From Microbacter sp. GSS18 (GTDB taxonomy: Bacteria; Actinomycetota; Actinomycetes; Actinomycetales; Microbacteriaceae), in NCBI GenBank assembly GCA_029319145.1, contig CP119753.1, forward strand, positions 3,224,001-3,288,000: a stretch of DNA of 64,000 bases. Reading direction: 5' to 3'. The position numbers were made by a program, and so were the translations under genes. Positions 28,302 to 36,756 of this stretch are shown piece after piece. Numbering within the stretch: position 1 is the first letter of the stretch; each line of letters opens with the position of its first letter. Below the pieces are notes generated by a model, which saw only the letters and a list, made by a program, of their open reading frames with translations, was not told the DNA's origin and did not search any database.

Positions 28302-30094
28302 GACGTGCTCCCCCGTTCGGCTCGCGTCGTCGGCAGGTCGGCGAGCCGGCCCGCACGGGCGAGGTGCGGATGCCGCGTCAGCCCGCGCAGCGCCCGGCGC
28401 AGCGGCGGTGGGCGCAGCCCGGCTTCGTCCAGCAGCGCGTCGTCGGCGAGGACGTCGGATGCCGGCCCGTCCCGCAGCAGGCGTCCCTGCGAGAGCACGA
28501 GCGTGCGCTCGGCGTACTCGGCGACGAGCTGCATGTCGTGCGTGACGATGAGGATCGTCGTCCCGCCGCGGTTGAGCTCTCGCAGCAGTCCCATCAGCTC
28601 GTCGGCGCGCGCGCGATCCTGGCCGAACGTCGGCTCGTCCAGCGCCAGCACGGGTGCGCCGGTGACGAGGGCCGTTCCCACAGACAGGCGCCTCTTCTGT
28701 CCGCCCGACAGCAGGAACGGATGCAGCTCGGCCTTGTCGGTCAGGCCGAACCGGGCCAGCAGGTCCGTCGTGCGCTCCCGCACCTCGTCCTCGGGAAGAC
28801 GCCGCCGCCGCAGCCCGTGGGCGATCTCGTCGAAGACGGTGGGGGCGATGAACTGGTGCTCGGGGTTCTGGAAGACGAAGCCGATGCGCGCCGACAGCCG
28901 CCGCGTGTCGACGCGGCCGACGTCGAGCCCGTCGATGTGCACCGTGCCCTTCGGCGGGCGACGCACGCCGGCGAGGGCCTGGAGCAGCGTCGTCTTGCCG
29001 GCGCCGTTGCGGCCGACGACGGCCACGAACTCGCCCGCGCGGACGTCCAGGTCGATCGGCTCGAGGATGCGGCGCCTCCCGCGATCCACGGCGAGGCCGC
29101 GGACCGAGATGAGCGGCGCGGCTCCGGAGCGCCCGTCCGCGGGCGCGTCGCGGCGTCCGGCGGCATCCGGGTCCGGCTGCCCGTCGTCGCCCGGACCCGC
29201 CTCGGCCTCGAGCGCCGCGCGCAGCTCGTCCGGTGTCAGAGGCAGCGGATCCAGCACGAAGCCGGCGTCGCGCAGGCGCAGCGCGGCCAGCGCCGAGGTC
29301 GGCAGCCACACCCCGAGCGCGTCCAGGCGGTCGGCGTCGTGTCGGAGGACGTCGTCGACGGAGCCGTCGGCGACCACGCGGCCGTCGGCGTCGAGCACGA
29401 GCACACGGTCGACCACGTCCATCGCTGCGTCGAGGTTGTGCTCGACGAGCACGATCGCACGATCGCGAGCCGCGACCACCTCCGCCAGGGTCGCGTAAAC
29501 CTCGTCGATGCCGCGCGGATCGAGGTTGGCCGTGGGTTCGTCCAGCACCAGCACCGGCGAGCCCATCGCCAGTGCGCAGGCCAGGGCGAGGCGCTGCCGA
29601 CCCCCGCCCGACAGTCGGTCGGGGTTCTCGCCGCGTCGCTCCCAGAGGCCGACCCGCGTGAGCGCGTCCTGCGCGCGAGCGAGCACGTCGGCCACCGGCA
29701 TCCGCAGGTTCTCGGGTCCGAACGCGACCTCGTCGAGCACCGTACCGGTCACCAGCTGCGCGTCAGGGTCCTGGAACACGGTGCCCACGCGCGTGCTGAG
29801 CTCGGCGGGCGTCGATCTCGCCGCGTCCAGCCCCAGCACTTCGACCGTGCCGTCGACCGTCGCATCGATGTCATGCGGGATCAGGCCGTCGAGGGTCAGC
29901 GCGAGCGTCGACTTGCCGCATCCGCTCGGGCCGAGGACGAGAAGCACCTCGCCCGGCGACAGGGTGAACGACACGGACGCGGGCGCGGCTCGATCGGCTC
30001 CCGCGTGCGTCACCGCGACATCGCGCACGCGGACGAGCGGCGTGCCGGCCGGCGCCGTCGCCGCGGGGGGAACGTCGCGCTCGAGGGCGGCCAC
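28298..30094 (-). CDS. ECF transporter ATPase with two fused ABC domains (YkoD-like)
   Basis: A 598-residue protein with two complete ABC ATPase domains in one chain. Domain 1: Walker A GPSGCGKST near residue 60, LSGGGRQR and DEPTANLDP. Domain 2: GRNGAGKTTL near residue 360, LSGGQKRR and DEPTFGQD. Fused EcfA1-A2 is typical of the thiamine-precursor importer YkoEDC. The first signature is LSGGG rather than LSGGQ. The GTG at 30092-30094 is favoured by AGGAG six bases upstream; the frame extends to 30136. It lies between the S and T component genes. Confidence 0.93.
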   Translation of the reverse strand: MAALERDVPPAATAPAGTPLVRVRDVAVTHAGADRAAPASVSFTLSPGEVLLVLGPSGCGKSTLALTLDGLIPHDIDATVDGTVEVLGLDAARSTPAELSTRVGTVFQDPDAQLVTGTVLDEVAFGPENLRMPVADVLARAQDALTRVGLWERRGENPDRLSGGGRQRLALACALAMGSPVLVLDEPTANLDPRGIDEVYATLAEVVAARDRAIVLVEHNLDAAMDVVDRVLVLDADGRVVADGSVDDVLRHDADRLDALGVWLPTSALAALRLRDAGFVLDPLPLTPDELRAALEAEAGPGDDGQPDPDAAGRRDAPADGRSGAAPLISVRGLAVDRGRRRILEPIDLDVRAGEFVAVVGRNGAGKTTLLQALAGVRRPPKGTVHIDGLDVGRVDTRRLSARIGFVFQNPEHQFIAPTVFDEIAHGLRRRRLPEDEVRERTTDLLARFGLTDKAELHPFLLSGGQKRRLSVGTALVTGAPVLALDEPTFGQDRARADELMGLLRELNRGGTTILIVTHDMQLVAEYAERTLVLSQGRLLRDGPASDVLADDALLDEAGLRPPPLRRALRGLTRHPHLARAGRLADLPTTRAERGSTS

Positions 30095-30163
30095 GGGGCT
30101 CCTGAACTCGGGGGACCTTGCGGGATCACCCTCCACGCTATCCGAGCCCGGCGGGCCCGCCGA

Positions 30164-30736
30164 TCAGGTGCGGCGGGCGACCCCGGCGCGCCGCAGCGCG
30201 GCGCCGATGCCGAGTCCGACGGCCGTCCAGACGACCGGGCCGAGAAGGAACATCGCGACGTAGACGATCTGGCCCCACAGGGGGAAGCGTGACACGTCGG
30301 CGGCGAACCAGATGAGCGCGGCGATGACTGCGCCCACGACGATCGCCGAGACGAAGAAGCGCCACGGCTCCCACCGCCGGTAGCGTCCGAGCGCCGCGAT
30401 CCCCTCCTGCAGGCCGCCGATGAGCAGCGCCGTGCCGATGTACCGCGGAATCCAGACCGGGACGAACGCGGCTCCGACGAGGGCCGCGATGAGATGCGTC
30501 AGCAGCGCGACCCACGGGCGGCGCAACAGCTCCTGGGCGATGACGCCCGGGAGGACATGGATGCCCAGGACCAGGCCGTACATGAGCGGCACCGCCGCCG
30601 ACACGACTCCGCCCAGCGCGCCGGCGCCCGCCTGCAGCGCACCGGTTCCGACGCCGATGGCGGCGCAGATGAGCAGAGTGCTGGTGGAGATTCGGCTTCG
30701 CTGAGCAGACCGCTCAGGCTTCTCGGGCTGGGTCAC
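30164..30736 (-). CDS. ECF transporter S component (YkoE-like)
   Basis: A 190-residue integral membrane substrate-capture subunit with five or six hydrophobic segments and a basic N-terminus (KPERSAQRSR). The order S, fused double ATPase, T matches YkoE-YkoD-YkoC, an importer of hydroxymethylpyrimidine/thiamine in Bacillus. Assignment to that substrate is by gene order and the VLPGVIAQELLRRPWVALL stretch, not by ligand residues. No TPP riboswitch is visible in the short gap upstream. The GTG at 30734-30736 is the start; the ribosome-binding site is weak. It is divergent from the subtilase gene. Confidence 0.75.
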   Translation of the reverse strand: MTQPEKPERSAQRSRISTSTLLICAAIGVGTGALQAGAGALGGVVSAAVPLMYGLVLGIHVLPGVIAQELLRRPWVALLTHLIAALVGAAFVPVWIPRYIGTALLIGGLQEGIAALGRYRRWEPWRFFVSAIVVGAVIAALIWFAADVSRFPLWGQIVYVAMFLLGPVVWTAVGLGIGAALRRAGVARRT

Positions 30737-30852
30737 AAGGAATTCACAATCGGGTGTTTGCTGGATACACGCTGTGAGCTAGGTTGGCATTCACTGTGCG
30801 GCGGCGAAGCCGTGCGCACGTTGAAGATACCCCTTCCTCGGAAAGGCCGCTC

Positions 30853-33800
30853 ATGGGTCGAAACTCCGTGAGAGCAGCTGCGGTCGTCACACTCGCCGCA
30901 CTGTTCACCGGAACAGCCACCGCAAGCTTCGCAGCATCCGGGGAGGAGGTGAACGCACCCACCCCCGTCGATGCCACCGACGGCCACTACATCGTCCTTC
31001 TGAAGGACGAGCCGCTGGCCACCTACGAGGGCGGAACGCCGGGCATCGCCCCGACGAAGCCGTCCGAGGGCGAGCAGCTCGACGCCTACACGCCGAACTC
31101 GCAGAAGTACGTCGCCCACCTCAAGAACGAGCAGCGCAAGCTCGCCGAGAGCGTGGGGGTCGAGGCCTCGGCCGAGTACCAGATCACCCTCAACGGCTTC
31201 TCGGCGGACCTGACGGCGGCCGATGTCGCCAAGCTCCGCGCTGACAAGAGCGTGCTCGGCGTTTACGCCGACGAGGTCCGGCACCTGGACGCGGTCCCTT
31301 CCACCGAGTTCCTCGGGCTGGGCGCCTTCCCCGACGGGACGGGCGGCGTGTGGGACGAGGTCGGCGGGACCGACGGCGCCGGCGAGGGCATCGTGGTGGG
31401 TGTCATCGACACCGGCATCGCCGCAGACAACCCCTCGTTCGCAGGCGACAAGCTGAAGGGCAAGCCCGGCGCGACGCCGTACATCGACGGCAACCACGTG
31501 CTGTACCGCAAGTCCGACGGCAACATCTTCCGCTCCAAGCGCGTCGTCGGCGAGGGCTGGAGCAAGCAGGACTACAACACCAAGCTCATCGGCGCGCAGT
31601 ACTTCTCGTCGGGCGCCGAGGCGGCCGGCTACGACTTCTCGTCGGACTACCTGTCGCCGCTGGACGGCGACGGCCACGGGTCGCACACCGCGAGCACGGC
31701 GGCCGGCAACTTCGGTGTCGACGCCGACGTGCAGGGCATCGACTTCGGCATGATCTCGGGTGTCGCCCCGGGCGCCAAGGTCGCGAGCTACAAGGCCTGC
31801 TTCGTCGGGCCCGACCTGCTCTCGTCCGCCGATGACATCTGCGCCCTGAGCGACCTGCTCGCCGCCATCGACCAGGCGGTCGCGGACGGCGTCGACGTCA
31901 TCAACTACTCGATCGGCGGCGGCGCCGCCACGACGGTGCTCGGACCGGACGACATCTCGTTCTTCAACGCGGCGGCGGCGGGCGTCTTCGTCTCGACCAG
32001 CGCCGGCAACTCGGGCCCGGGCTACTCCACGGCCGACCACGCCTCGCCGTGGTACATGACGGTGGCGGCATCCACGATCCCGACCTACGAGGGAACCGTC
32101 GTGCTCCCGAACGGCTTCGAGGCCGTCGGCGCGACGATCACGGTCCCCTTCGGCGAGGAGATCAGCGGTGACGTCGTCTACGCCGGCGACGTGCCGGCCG
32201 AGGGCGTCGAGTCCTCGGTGTCGGCGCTGTGCTACATCGACTCGCTCGACGCCGAAGCGGTGGCGGGCAAGATCGTGGTCTGCGACCGCGGCGCCATCGC
32301 GCGTGTCGAGAAGTCGCAGGCGGTCGCCGAGGCCGGCGGTATCGGAATGATCCACGTCAACGTGACGCCCGCGTCGCTCGACAACGACTTCCACTCGGTG
32401 CCGACGATCCACATCCCCGACACCTACCGCGACGACCTGCTCGACTACGTGCAGAACGCCGAGGACCCCACGGCGACCCTCGTCAGCGGCAACATCACGG
32501 ACGACGTCACCCCGACGCCGCAGATCGCGGGCTTCTCGAGCCGCGGTCCGATGCTCGCCGACGGCAGCGATGTCCTCAAGCCGGACGTCACGGCTCCGGG
32601 TGTCGCGATCCTCGCGGCCGAGCACAACGCTCCCGGCACCGAGCCCACCTTCGGGTTCAAGTCGGGCACGTCGATGTCGTCGCCCCACGTCGCCGGTCTC
32701 GGTGCGCTCTACCTCGGTGAGCACCCCAACGCCACGCCGGCCGAGGTCAAGTCGGCGCTCATGACGACGGCCTACGACTCGGTGAACGCCGACGGCTCGG
32801 AGAACACCGACCCGTTCGCGCAGGGCGCCGGTCACGTCGACCCGACGAAGTTCTTCGAGCCGGGTCTGCTGTACCTCAGCGGCTCGTACGACTGGGCGCA
32901 GTACCTGCAGGGTCTCGGCCTGGCGAACTTCGGCATCGAGCCGATCGACGCCAGCGACCTGAACCTCGCCTCGATCGCCATCGGCGCCCTGTCGGGCCCG
33001 CAGACGATCACGCGCTCGGTCACCTCGACCGAAGCCGGCACCTTCACCGCCTCGGTGGACCTGCCGGGCATCGACGCGAAGGTCGAGCCCAGCACGCTGG
33101 ACTTCAAGCGCGCGGGTGAGAAGCAGGAGTTCACCGTCACCTTCACCAAGGCCGAGGCCGACGTGGAGCAGTGGGCGACCGGGTTCCTGACCTGGACCTC
33201 CGGCGAGACCGAGGTGCGCTCCCCGATCGCGATCTTCCCGGTCACGGCCGACGCTCCGGCGGCGGTCACGGGCTCGGGCGCGGACGGTATGGTCGGCGTC
33301 GAGATCGTCCCGGGTCTCAGCGGCGAGCTGCCGCTGAACCTGTTCGGCCTCGCGCCCGAGGAGCTCCTCATCCAGGGCGATGAGACCACGGGCGCCGCCG
33401 AAGGCGGGTACAGCTACGAGGTGGTCGAGGTCGTCGACGGCACCGAGCTCGCTCGGTTCGCGATCGACTCGAGTGATGACACCGGCTCCGACATGGATCT
33501 GTTCGTCTACCGCGTGGTCGGCCCCGAGGACTGGCGCTACTACGAGATGTGGACCTCGGCGACGGCTTCCGCCGACGAGGCGGTCCAGCTCACCACGCCG
33601 ACCCCGGGCACCTACCTGATCGAGTCGCACGTGTACTCGTACACCGACCCGTTCACGTGGGACCTGACGGGCGCGCTCGTCACCACCGGCGGCGAGGGCG
33701 ACCTGAAGGCGACGCCGAACCCGCTCCCCGTCACCGAGGGTGAGACGGCGGCGTTCGAGCTGTCGTGGTCGGGCCTGACGTCGGGCAGCTACCTCGGTGT

Positions 33801-33855
33801 GGTCCGCTACGGCGACTCCGAGGTGCGCACGGTGCTCTCGGTCGACGTGCCGTAA
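30853..33855 (+). CDS. Secreted S8 subtilisin-like serine protease
   Basis: A 1000-residue extracellular protease. Residues 1-28 are a signal peptide (RAAAVVTLAALFTGTATASFA), followed by an I9-type propeptide (GHYIVLLKDEPLATY through GFSADLTAADVAKL), and the peptidase domain with the triad Asp186 (VIDTGIA), His275 (GHGSHTAST) and Ser607 (GTSMSSPHVAG). A PA domain is inserted between His and Ser (YIDSLDAEAVAGKIVVCDRG). The last 330 residues are beta-rich, including a Fn3-like portion, with no LPXTG. The ATG at 30853 follows GGAAAGG. A UUCG-capped terminator follows the stop. Confidence 0.95.
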   Translation: MGRNSVRAAAVVTLAALFTGTATASFAASGEEVNAPTPVDATDGHYIVLLKDEPLATYEGGTPGIAPTKPSEGEQLDAYTPNSQKYVAHLKNEQRKLAESVGVEASAEYQITLNGFSADLTAADVAKLRADKSVLGVYADEVRHLDAVPSTEFLGLGAFPDGTGGVWDEVGGTDGAGEGIVVGVIDTGIAADNPSFAGDKLKGKPGATPYIDGNHVLYRKSDGNIFRSKRVVGEGWSKQDYNTKLIGAQYFSSGAEAAGYDFSSDYLSPLDGDGHGSHTASTAAGNFGVDADVQGIDFGMISGVAPGAKVASYKACFVGPDLLSSADDICALSDLLAAIDQAVADGVDVINYSIGGGAATTVLGPDDISFFNAAAAGVFVSTSAGNSGPGYSTADHASPWYMTVAASTIPTYEGTVVLPNGFEAVGATITVPFGEEISGDVVYAGDVPAEGVESSVSALCYIDSLDAEAVAGKIVVCDRGAIARVEKSQAVAEAGGIGMIHVNVTPASLDNDFHSVPTIHIPDTYRDDLLDYVQNAEDPTATLVSGNITDDVTPTPQIAGFSSRGPMLADGSDVLKPDVTAPGVAILAAEHNAPGTEPTFGFKSGTSMSSPHVAGLGALYLGEHPNATPAEVKSALMTTAYDSVNADGSENTDPFAQGAGHVDPTKFFEPGLLYLSGSYDWAQYLQGLGLANFGIEPIDASDLNLASIAIGALSGPQTITRSVTSTEAGTFTASVDLPGIDAKVEPSTLDFKRAGEKQEFTVTFTKAEADVEQWATGFLTWTSGETEVRSPIAIFPVTADAPAAVTGSGADGMVGVEIVPGLSGELPLNLFGLAPEELLIQGDETTGAAEGGYSYEVVEVVDGTELARFAIDSSDDTGSDMDLFVYRVVGPEDWRYYEMWTSATASADEAVQLTTPTPGTYLIESHVYSYTDPFTWDLTGALVTTGGEGDLKATPNPLPVTEGETAAFELSWSGLTSGSYLGVVRYGDSEVRTVLSVDVP

Positions 33856-33867
33856 CACCCCGCACGA

Positions 33868-33903
33868 CAGAGGGCGCCCGGGCTTCGGCCCGGGCGCCCT
33901 CTG
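33868..33903 (+). terminator. Terminator hairpin with TTCG tetraloop
   Basis: A perfect 16-bp stem, CAGAGGGCGCCCGGGC (33868-33883) and its complement (33888-33903), capped by the extra-stable loop TTCG (33884-33887). It lies 13 bp after the subtilase stop and serves the convergent pirin gene as well. Confidence 0.9.
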
Positions 33904-33945
33904 CGCGTTCGGGGGCGCCGGGCGCTCGTGCACCCGCACAGACCG

Positions 33946-34956
33946 TCAGAGCCGGCGCCGGCGGCGGGTGAGGCGCACGCCCGGCAGGGGCGGCGCCGGG
34001 ATGCGCTCGCCGCCGTGCGTCACGACGTGTCCGAAGCGTCCGTCACCGGACTCCCAGGCCTCCCGCGCGGCGACGATCTCGTCGTGCGACCGGCCGACGA
34101 AGTTCCACCACATCACGATCTCGTCGGCGAACGGCTCGCCGCCGAGCAGGAACGCCGTCGCGCCGTCCGTGCTCTCGAGATGGGCGCCGTCGCGGGAGCG
34201 ACCGAGGTAGAGCAGGTCGGTGCCGACCTCGACGTCGGTGTCGGCATCCGCCTCCACCAGGCGCACGTCGCCGGTGACGCCGAGGATGGCGTGCTCCCAC
34301 TCCGGCCGCAGCGGCACGCGCACGCGCGAACCCGCCGGGACGTGCAGCTCGGCGCCGACGATCGGCGTGTGCATCGTCGCCGGAGAGCTGATGCTTCGTC
34401 CGGGCTCAGCAGAGCCGCCGCCGAACTCGCCGACCACGACGATCGCGTCTCCCGGCTCGCCGTGGACGGCGTCCAGCCGCGCGAGCGGAAGGTTCTCGTG
34501 CTGTTCGAAGCCCGCGGCGCCGTGCCGCCGCGACTCCGGCAGCGCGACCCACAGCTGAAGGGCGTCCAGCGGGATCTCGCCTTCGCCCACCGAGTACTCC
34601 GAATGGGCGATGCCCGCGCCGCTGGTCATGATGTTCAACGCCCCCCGGCGGACGACGACATCGCTGCCCAGGGAGTCGCGATGGCGCACCTCGCCGACGA
34701 ACGGCCACGTGACCGTCTGCAGCCCCGTGTGCGGGTGCGGCTCGACCCGCATGCGCGTCGTCTGCGGTCCGAAGCGGTCGAGGAAGCACCAGGCGCCGAC
34801 GAGGGGAAGATCGCGCTGCGGCAGCGCTCGGCGCACCGACATCGCCCGCACGCCGCCCAGCGGCACGTCGCGCGCCTCGAGCACGAGGGCGCGGGGGCCG
34901 TCGCACTCGGCGGCGGTCTCGAGGGACTCAGGCGCGTCGGCGCCCAGGCGCGTCAT
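33946..34956 (-). CDS. Pirin family protein
   Basis: A 336-residue bicupin. The N-terminal cupin shows the iron-ligand block VEPHPHTGLQTVTW and later GIAHSEYS, the usual His-His-His-Glu set of pirins, and the C-terminal cupin follows with FLLGGEPFADEIVMWWNFV. Bacterial pirins are iron proteins, some with quercetinase activity; the role here is not known. The ATG at 34954-34956 overlaps the GNAT gene stop by four bases (ATGA), so the pair is an operon with coupled translation. Confidence 0.93.
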   Translation of the reverse strand: MTRLGADAPESLETAAECDGPRALVLEARDVPLGGVRAMSVRRALPQRDLPLVGAWCFLDRFGPQTTRMRVEPHPHTGLQTVTWPFVGEVRHRDSLGSDVVVRRGALNIMTSGAGIAHSEYSVGEGEIPLDALQLWVALPESRRHGAAGFEQHENLPLARLDAVHGEPGDAIVVVGEFGGGSAEPGRSISSPATMHTPIVGAELHVPAGSRVRVPLRPEWEHAILGVTGDVRLVEADADTDVEVGTDLLYLGRSRDGAHLESTDGATAFLLGGEPFADEIVMWWNFVGRSHDEIVAAREAWESGDGRFGHVVTHGGERIPAPPLPGVRLTRRRRRL

Positions 34957-35288
34957 GCGCCGCCCTCCTCCTCCTTCTGCGCCCACAGCGGCCAGATGAC
35001 CTCGAGGCCGGGAACGGTGTTGTGGCGCAGCCAGCGACGCACGACGGGGCAGATCGGCTCGACCGTCTCGCCGCGCGCGGCGACGTCGCGCATCGCCCCC
35101 TCGACGAGCACGTTCGCGAGGCCCCGGCCGCGGTACGCGTGGTCGATGAGGGTGTGGGGGAATCGCAGCCGACCGTGCGGGTCGGCCTGGAACTCCGTGT
35201 AGCCGCCCATCACATCGCCGACGTAGATCTCGTAGCGACCGGCGTCGTCGTTGCGTCGCACCGTGAGCGTTCCGTCGATGGCCGTCAT
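34953..35288 (-). CDS. Small GNAT-type N-acetyltransferase (GtnA/YidJ-like)
   Basis: A 111-residue protein with the compact GCN5-related fold. The acetyl-CoA pyrophosphate loop is seen as HAYRGRGLANVLVEGA, preceded by FPHTLIDHAY and followed by ICPVVRRWL, the hallmark of the small COG2388 acetyltransferases. The substrate is unknown. GAGGAGG lies upstream of the ATG at 35286-35288. It is the first gene of the operon with pirin. Confidence 0.88.
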   Translation of the reverse strand: MTAIDGTLTVRRNDDAGRYEIYVGDVMGGYTEFQADPHGRLRFPHTLIDHAYRGRGLANVLVEGAMRDVAARGETVEPICPVVRRWLRHNTVPGLEVIWPLWAQKEEEGGA

Positions 35289-35505
35289 GCGCGCCTCCTC
35301 CTGGGTCCACGCTAGCGGGCTCCCGTGCCGCCGGCGCGGCATTGCACGGCACCGGCCGAGGTCCGCACGCCGGGCTCCGGCGGCTCAGCAGCCCACGCGA
35401 GGGCCGATGCGACGGTGGCCCCCTGTCGCCTGTGACCGGACAGGTCTATCCTCTGGCTCAGGCGGTGACATGGGGAACCGCCGGTTCGTGGTTCGAGGAG
35501 GAATC

Positions 35506-36354
35506 GTGAAAAGACGTGTGCTGGGGATGCTGGCGGCTGCCGCTCTGGGGCTGACCGCGGTCGTGGGGGTGGCGCCGGCGGCGACGGCCGAACCGGCGAT
35601 CGGCGTGCCTTATGTCGCATTCGGCGACTCCGAGGCGGCGGGCACGGGCAACCTCCCGTACGTCGACGAGGACTGCAAGCGCTCCAAGAAGTCGTATCCG
35701 CTGCTGGCAGGAGGCATGTCCTACGCCTGCTCGGGAGCGGCGACCTACGACATGTCCGCCGCCCTCGATCTGCCCGAGCAGATCGCGATGGCGATGGCGG
35801 ACGGAGCGCTGGGCGCGGGCACTCAACTCGTCACGATCACCATCGGCGCCAACGACCTCTCCTGGCAGACCGCGCTGGAGACCTGCTTCACCATGGACGA
35901 CGCGGCATGCGCGGCCGCGATCGCCGCCAGCTCCGGCGCGGTTCCGGGCATGATCGGCAACCTCGCCGCTTCCGTCGGCGGAATCCGATCGATGGCGCCG
36001 AGCGCCACCATCCTCGTGACCGGCTACCCGCTGCTCTTCGGGGAGGTCGAAGACTTCTGCAGCATCGGCGCCGTGCAGGGCACACCCGTCAAGGTGACGT
36101 CGGAGCAGACGCACGCGGTCAACGCCGCGATCGCGGCGCTGGATTCGGCGCTCTTCCAGATGGTCCAGACCATCCGACTCGGCGATCCGAATGTCGACTA
36201 CGCAAACGTGGCGGCGCTGTTCTTCGGCCACGGGCTGTGCGACACCGGCGACCGATGGATCAGCGGCTTGGTGTCGGGCAAGAAGACCTTCGACCGGAGC
36301 CTGCACATCACGACGCCCGGGCAGCAGGCGATCGCCGCCATGCTGACCCCGTAG
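35506..36354 (+). CDS. Secreted SGNH/GDSL hydrolase (lipase/esterase)
   Basis: A 282-residue exported hydrolase. The signal peptide is VLGMLAAAALGLTAVVGVAP with cleavage expected after ATA. Block I is VAFGDSEAAGTG (nucleophile Ser), block III is TIGANDLSW (oxyanion Asn), and a DRSLHIT near the end gives the catalytic Asp/His. Cys residues are spaced for disulphides as in Streptomyces-type lipases. The GTG at 35506 follows GAGGAGG. Upstream, TGTCGC (35424-35429) and TATCCT (35447-35452) form a candidate promoter with a 17-bp spacer, overlapped by the dyad CCTGTC/GACAGG (35422-35427, 35439-35444). Confidence 0.92.
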   Translation: MKRRVLGMLAAAALGLTAVVGVAPAATAEPAIGVPYVAFGDSEAAGTGNLPYVDEDCKRSKKSYPLLAGGMSYACSGAATYDMSAALDLPEQIAMAMADGALGAGTQLVTITIGANDLSWQTALETCFTMDDAACAAAIAASSGAVPGMIGNLAASVGGIRSMAPSATILVTGYPLLFGEVEDFCSIGAVQGTPVKVTSEQTHAVNAAIAALDSALFQMVQTIRLGDPNVDYANVAALFFGHGLCDTGDRWISGLVSGKKTFDRSLHITTPGQQAIAAMLTP

Positions 36355-36366
36355 TCCCTGCGATCA

Positions 36367-36408
36367 CGGACGAGCCGGGGTCTCCTCAGGGCGACCCCGG
36401 CTCGTCCG
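36367..36408 (+). terminator. Terminator after SGNH hydrolase
   Basis: A 16-bp perfect stem, CGGACGAGCCGGGGTC (36367-36382) and its complement (36393-36408), with a 10-base loop, 12 bp after the stop codon. ATCAC/GTGAT flanks can lengthen the stem. Confidence 0.85.
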
Positions 36409-36481
36409 CGTGATGCGACCAATGGCCCTGTGACGAGCGGGTGCACCGGTCTAGCGTCTGCTCCGGAGAAAGGGGGCCGAC

Positions 36482-36679
36482 ATGACCGAGCGGGTCAGAT
36501 ACGTCGAGCGCGCGGCACCGTGGGGATTCTTCTTCCTGCTGGCGTACATCGGCGCCGCGATCTACTTCATCTCGATCACCGACGGCGGCTTCTGGGATGT
36601 CATTCTGGGGCTGCTCCAGGCGTGTGTGTGGCCGGTGTACCTCGTGTACTACGGTCTGCTCGCGCTCGGCGTCGCCTGA
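36482..36679 (+). CDS. 65-aa two-helix membrane protein
   Basis: A 65-residue hydrophobic protein with two transmembrane helices (GFFFLLAYIGAAIYFI and VILGLLQACVWPVYLVYYGLLAL) and a charged N-terminus (MTERVRYVERAAP). A ribosome-binding site GGAGAAAGGGGG lies just upstream, and TAGCGT near 36452 is a likely -10. I do not recognise a named family; similar short proteins are frequent in Microbacteriaceae. It is between a terminator and the Ski2-like helicase, so it may be the only gene of its unit. Confidence 0.7.
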   Translation: MTERVRYVERAAPWGFFFLLAYIGAAIYFISITDGGFWDVILGLLQACVWPVYLVYYGLLALGVA

Positions 36680-36756
36680 TCGCCGCCGCGCGGACGCCGC
36701 GGGCGACAGCGCCCGCGGCGTCATCGCCCCACGCGGATCGATGACAGAGTGGAGGG

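Noticed and set aside
30737..30852. Possible TPP riboswitch before the ECF S gene
   Set aside because: None of the conserved TPP sequence elements could be found in this short gap on the minus strand; a covariance-model search is still needed.
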